Assembly (NCBI GenBank): GCA_049647245.1
Contig: JBARXH010000262.1
Location: 1 to 15,919 of the forward strand
Direction: 5' to 3'
Length of the DNA: 15,919 nucleotides
DNA from: Litorimonas sp049647245
GTDB lineage: Bacteria > Pseudomonadota > Alphaproteobacteria > Caulobacterales > Maricaulaceae
In this document: piece by piece, positions 13,678 to 15,919 of the stretch
How the letters are laid out: every line of letters begins with the position of its first letter
Position numbering within the stretch: the first letter of the stretch is position 1
The notes under the pieces: model-generated
What the model was told of the DNA's origin: nothing
The model's database searches: none
Seen by the model: only the letters and a program-made list of their open reading frames with translations
Position numbers and translations under genes: made by a program

Positions 13678-15597
13678 TCAGGAGCCGACGATGCCCCGGT
13701 CGCGGCGGCTGATGACCAGCGTCGCGTCGCGCGGGATGGTGACTCCGTCGGGCTGGGCCGGAAAGTTGGTCCGGCTGGGATCGCCATTGCCGGGGTGCTG
13801 CAGGTTGACGAAACCGAAGCGGCGGTCCGGCGTCGTCGTCCAGCCCGTGATCTCGTCGCTGTTCACGCCGACCATCAGGCGCTTGGGCACGGGTGTGCTG
13901 AGCGTCGTGTCGAACACGACCAGCTGGTCCTGAAGGCCGTCCGGCTGGCCGCCATCCGTGCCGATGAACAAGCGGCCGTCCGCATCGGCATAGGCCGCGT
14001 CGGGATCGGTGAACACGCCTTCCGTGCCGCGCGTGTCCGACGCCAGGATGTAGATGTCCCAGGTGAAGGTCGTGCCGAGGTGGTTGTTCGCATCGACCGT
14101 GCGGATGATGTGGCCGTCCTGGTTCGGGGCTTGCGGATTGGCGGCGTCGGCTTCGGTCCGCTGGCTGTTGTTGGTCAGCGTCCAGAAGACGGTGCCGTCC
14201 TTGCCGATGGTCGTCCATTCCGGGCGGTCCATCGGCGTTGCGCCGACGATGTCCGCGGCGATCCGCGTATGGACGAGTAACTCGTCCATGCCGGAGAAGC
14301 GCGCGGCCAGGGTCGGAACGCTCATGTCCAGACGCAGCCATTCGCCCGTGCCGTCGGCGTCGAAGCGCGCCACGTAGAGCGTGCCTTCGTCCAGCGGGCT
14401 GTCGCCGGCGTCGATGGCTTCGCGCCAGCCCCGGTCGGACACGAACTTGTAGCAATAGTCGAAGCGCTGATCGTCGCCCATGTAGGCGGCGATGCGGCCA
14501 CCCGGCGTGTTCTCGGCGATGGCGACGGCTTCATGCTTGAAGCGGCCCATGGCAGTGCGCTTGACCGGGGTCTGCGACGCATCCATCGGGTCGATTTCCA
14601 CGATATAGCCGAAGCGGTGACGCTCGTTTGCGAAGTCGGGATCGGACAGGTCGAAGCGGCGGTCATAGTTGAACCAGCCATAGCCGAAGCCGTTCGACGT
14701 GAAGCCGTAGCGCGACTGCTCTTCATTCGGCTCATACTCGCCGCTGGCACCGAAGTAGCCGTTGAAGTTCTCTTCGCAGGTCAGATAGGTCCCCCAGGGC
14801 GTGGAACCGGAACCGCAATTGTTCACCGTGCCGAGCGGCGCGTTGCCGGCCGCATTGTCGAGCAGCGGGCTGCCCGCGACGGGTCCGGAGAAGCGCACGG
14901 GCGTGTTGACGTGGATCCGGCGGGAGTTCGGGTTGGCGACGACTTTCCAGCCTTCGAAGAAGTCCAGCTCGATCGCGACGACGGACACGCCGTGGACGTG
15001 TTGCATCACGCGGACATCCGCCAGGCTTTCCGGGGCGGACTTGCCCAGAACGTGGGAGGTGCGGCCGAATTCGTGGTTGATGCAGAGCATCCCGGCTTCG
15101 TTGCGGCGGGACGGGTTGTTGATCAGGCCGTTATTCGTGCGGAACGCGCCGGTGGGGAAGAACCACATGCCGTCATGGCCGATGCCGATTTGCAGCGCGG
15201 CTTCGTCGGCCGTGGGGCGGCGGCTCGGATCGCCGTCATATTCGCGCGTCGCGCCCGGCTCGATCGGCGTCCCCCAGGGAATCAGCGACTGGTAGGTATA
15301 GTCGGACGACAGGGTCGGCATCAGGCCGCCGGCCGCGCCTTCCTCGATGGTGACGGGGGTGAAGTTGACCAGACCGCCCGGCCCGGTGACCTGCGCCTTG
15401 GCTTCGGTCAGCGCCTTGGGCGCGAGGAAGCCGGACGTCGCGGCCAGGGCGAGCGAGCCGCCCAGAAGCGTGCGGCGCGACATGGCCTGCTGTACGACGA
15501 CGTTGAACGGCTTGTTGCCGGATCGGTTGACCGACTGGTCTTCGGAGTCGTTGTGGAGCGCCTCGTTGTCGACGGGCGTTTGGTCATCATAGGTCAT
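13678..15597 (-). CDS. phoX: PhoX-family alkaline phosphatase (DUF839), Tat-exported
   Basis: The 639-residue product has a long N-terminal region and then a twin-arginine signal, S40-R-R-T-L-L-G-G followed by S-L-A-L-A-A-T-S-G, so it is folded with its cofactor before export. PhoX-family landmarks are C-I-N-H-E-F-G (172-178), W-G-T-Y-L-T-C-E-E-N-F-N-G-Y-F-G (268-283), F-K-H-E-A-V-A-I (353-360) and D-Y-C-Y-K-F-V-S (380-387). The NHE, CEEN and HE groups are the kind of residues that bind iron and calcium in PhoX. The known reaction is release of phosphate from phosphomonoesters in the periplasm or outside the cell. The family is broad, so substrate and phosphatase activity are inferred. AGGGGA is about seven bases before the start. 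It has its own promoter and terminator. Confidence 0.88.
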   Translation of the reverse strand: MTYDDQTPVDNEALHNDSEDQSVNRSGNKPFNVVVQQAMSRRTLLGGSLALAATSGFLAPKALTEAKAQVTGPGGLVNFTPVTIEEGAAGGLMPTLSSDYTYQSLIPWGTPIEPGATREYDGDPSRRPTADEAALQIGIGHDGMWFFPTGAFRTNNGLINNPSRRNEAGMLCINHEFGRTSHVLGKSAPESLADVRVMQHVHGVSVVAIELDFFEGWKVVANPNSRRIHVNTPVRFSGPVAGSPLLDNAAGNAPLGTVNNCGSGSTPWGTYLTCEENFNGYFGASGEYEPNEEQSRYGFTSNGFGYGWFNYDRRFDLSDPDFANERHRFGYIVEIDPMDASQTPVKRTAMGRFKHEAVAIAENTPGGRIAAYMGDDQRFDYCYKFVSDRGWREAIDAGDSPLDEGTLYVARFDADGTGEWLRLDMSVPTLAARFSGMDELLVHTRIAADIVGATPMDRPEWTTIGKDGTVFWTLTNNSQRTEADAANPQAPNQDGHIIRTVDANNHLGTTFTWDIYILASDTRGTEGVFTDPDAAYADADGRLFIGTDGGQPDGLQDQLVVFDTTLSTPVPKRLMVGVNSDEITGWTTTPDRRFGFVNLQHPGNGDPSRTNFPAQPDGVTIPRDATLVISRRDRGIVGS

Positions 15598-15757
15598 TGG
15601 GAATCCCCTGGCGATTGCAGCTGAAGACTCGGTCGAGTCACAGGCACATCGCTAGAGGAGCCGTGTGACGGCTCGGATTCCAAGCGGAGACGTTTCCGCG
15701 TCTTTTCTGTTAAGGTTCGATCTCGAACCTTGTCACAAACGCAGGTCTGATATCACA
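15598..15757 (-). promoter_or_regulatory. Predicted phoX 5' leader with two stem-loops
   Basis: If transcription starts about 7 bases past the -10 box (near 15752), the mRNA has a leader of about 155 bases. Two perfect stem-loops lie in the part nearest the gene. GAGCCGT (15658-15664) pairs with ACGGCTC (15668-15674) around GTG. GACTCG (15626-15631) pairs with CGAGTC (15634-15639). No open frame of note and no known riboswitch pattern was recognised. Confidence 0.5.
15712..15731. promoter_or_regulatory. Perfect inverted repeat in the phoX leader
   Basis: AAGGTTCGA (15712-15720) and TCGAACCTT (15723-15731) are perfect nine-base inverted arms with a two-base centre. It lies about 20-40 bases past the predicted start of transcription. 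No U-tract follows on either strand, so an operator or a stabilising 5' hairpin is likelier than a terminator. Confidence 0.55.
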
Positions 15758-15758
15758 G

Positions 15759-15787
15759 ACTATATTGAGAACAATTCTCAATGTCAA
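15759..15787 (-). promoter_or_regulatory. Sigma-70-type promoter for phoX
   Basis: On the minus strand, TTGACA (15787-15782) is a perfect -35 box. It is followed after exactly 17 bases by TATAGT (15764-15759), four of six matches to TATAAT. Direction and distance fit the phoX-like gene, the only start downstream. Such a near-consensus promoter would be strong unless repressed, which fits the palindrome in its spacer. Confidence 0.75.
15764..15782. promoter_or_regulatory. Operator-like palindrome filling the phoX promoter spacer (Fur-box-like)
   Basis: ATTGAGAACAATTCTCAAT is a perfect inverted repeat of eight-base arms around CAA. Its inner 17 bases are exactly the spacer between the -35 and -10 boxes. 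TGAGAAT-T-GTTCTCA on the minus strand resembles the Fur core TGAtAAT-n-ATTaTCA. Irr, Mur or an unrelated repressor is also possible. A protein bound here would block RNA polymerase. Confidence 0.6.
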
Positions 15788-15810
15788 GCCTGGTAGCAGC
15801 CGACCCCTTC

Positions 15811-15843
15811 AAAAAGAAAACCCCGGCCTCGGGAGCCGGGGTT
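15811..15843 (-). terminator. Rho-independent terminator for a minus-strand gene to the right of the window
   Basis: AACCCCGGC (15819-15827) pairs with GCCGGGGTT (15835-15843) around a seven-base loop. Read on the minus strand it runs into TTTTCTTTTT (15820-15811). It lies just upstream of the phoX promoter and so would insulate phoX from transcription entering from the right. Confidence 0.85.
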
Positions 15844-15855
15844 CGAATGGTTGGG

Positions 15856-15919
15856 TCAGTGTTGACCGCTCGCAGCGCTCGCGGTGGCTTCGCTAAAATC
15901 GATCGACGATCGATTTTTC
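15856..15919 (-). CDS. Possible C-terminal end of a gene continuing beyond the right edge
   Basis: In one minus-strand frame 20 codons are open from the edge and end in TGA at 15856, giving a tail ...DFSEATASAASGQH. The stop lies about 13 bases before the terminator hairpin, as gene ends often do. A second frame stops earlier (TAG at 15893, ...KSIVDRF), so the frame is uncertain. The stretch is too short to identify. Confidence 0.3.
   Translation of the reverse strand, partial: KNRSSIDFSEATASAASGQH
15895..15917. repeat. Perfect 23-bp palindrome at the right edge
   Basis: AAAATCGATCG (15895-15905) and CGATCGATTTT (15907-15917) are perfect eleven-base arms around one A. The A-tract/stem/T-tract shape resembles a bidirectional terminator or a protein-binding site. 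The window ends two bases later, so the full context is not visible. Confidence 0.6.

Noticed and set aside
12839..14455. 538-codon open frame on the minus strand across phoX and the SDR gene
   Set aside because: It is out of frame with two well-supported genes and reads through the terminator at 13625-13651; the product is arginine/glycine-rich with no family signal.
15598..15810. PHO box upstream of phoX
   Set aside because: I looked for paired CTGTCAT-like 7-mers at 11-base spacing; fragments such as CTGTGAT and TTGTGAC occur but not in a convincing arrangement.
1..15919. A novel defence or secondary-metabolite system
   Set aside because: All large genes fall in known envelope, transport, lipid-oxidation or phosphatase families; nothing resembling nucleases, toxins, reverse transcriptases or synthases was found.

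Overview
The window looks like GC-rich alphaproteobacterial chromosome. Supporting signs are the overlapping tamA-tamB pair, a Tat-exported PhoX-family phosphatase, and several short-chain/MaoC/acyl-CoA dehydrogenase lipid genes. Hairpin-forming intergenic repeats starting GTCATCCCGGCCAAGC are also common in this class. A marine or stalked-type lineage (Hyphomonadaceae/Maricaulales-like) is a guess. No phage, transposase, tRNA, rRNA or CRISPR is visible.

Layout, left to right: (1) 1-4475, minus strand: tamA (Omp85 outer-membrane protein), then tamB overlapping it by one base and running off the left edge after 902 codons. Together they form the TAM envelope assembly/lipid transport complex. 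(2) 4586-7117, plus strand: a MelB-like (GPH family) cation-coupled transporter, then a family 2 glycosyltransferase. (3) 7114-13524, minus strand: a lipid beta-oxidation cluster. In transcription order it is an MFE-2-type (3R)-hydroxyacyl-CoA dehydrogenase (SDR), acyl-CoA dehydrogenase (ACAD), ACAD, MaoC hydratase, ACAD, ACAD. (4) 13625-15597, minus strand: phoX-like phosphatase with its own terminator. (5) 15598-15919: a regulatory region dense in palindromes, with a promoter, an operator-like palindrome, a terminator and a 23-bp perfect palindrome at the window edge.

How the genes fit: the lipid cluster encodes the first three beta-oxidation steps, with the hydration and second oxidation probably through the (3R)-hydroxyacyl-CoA, as in peroxisomal MFE-2 and mycobacterial cholesterol side-chain breakdown. 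No thiolase or CoA ligase lies in the window. The four ACADs appear to be two large/small pairs (12613-10139 and 9399-7114). Within each pair the motifs are complementary, which suggests alpha2beta2 enzymes of the FadE26/27 and FadE28/29 kind. Three gaps in this cluster hold hairpin-forming repeats.

The most interesting signal is the phoX promoter. A near-consensus sigma-70 promoter (TTGACA, 17 bp, TATAGT) has its whole 17-bp spacer made of one inverted repeat resembling a Fur-type box. PhoX enzymes use iron, so iron control of this phosphatase is a testable idea. I found no clearly new multi-gene system.
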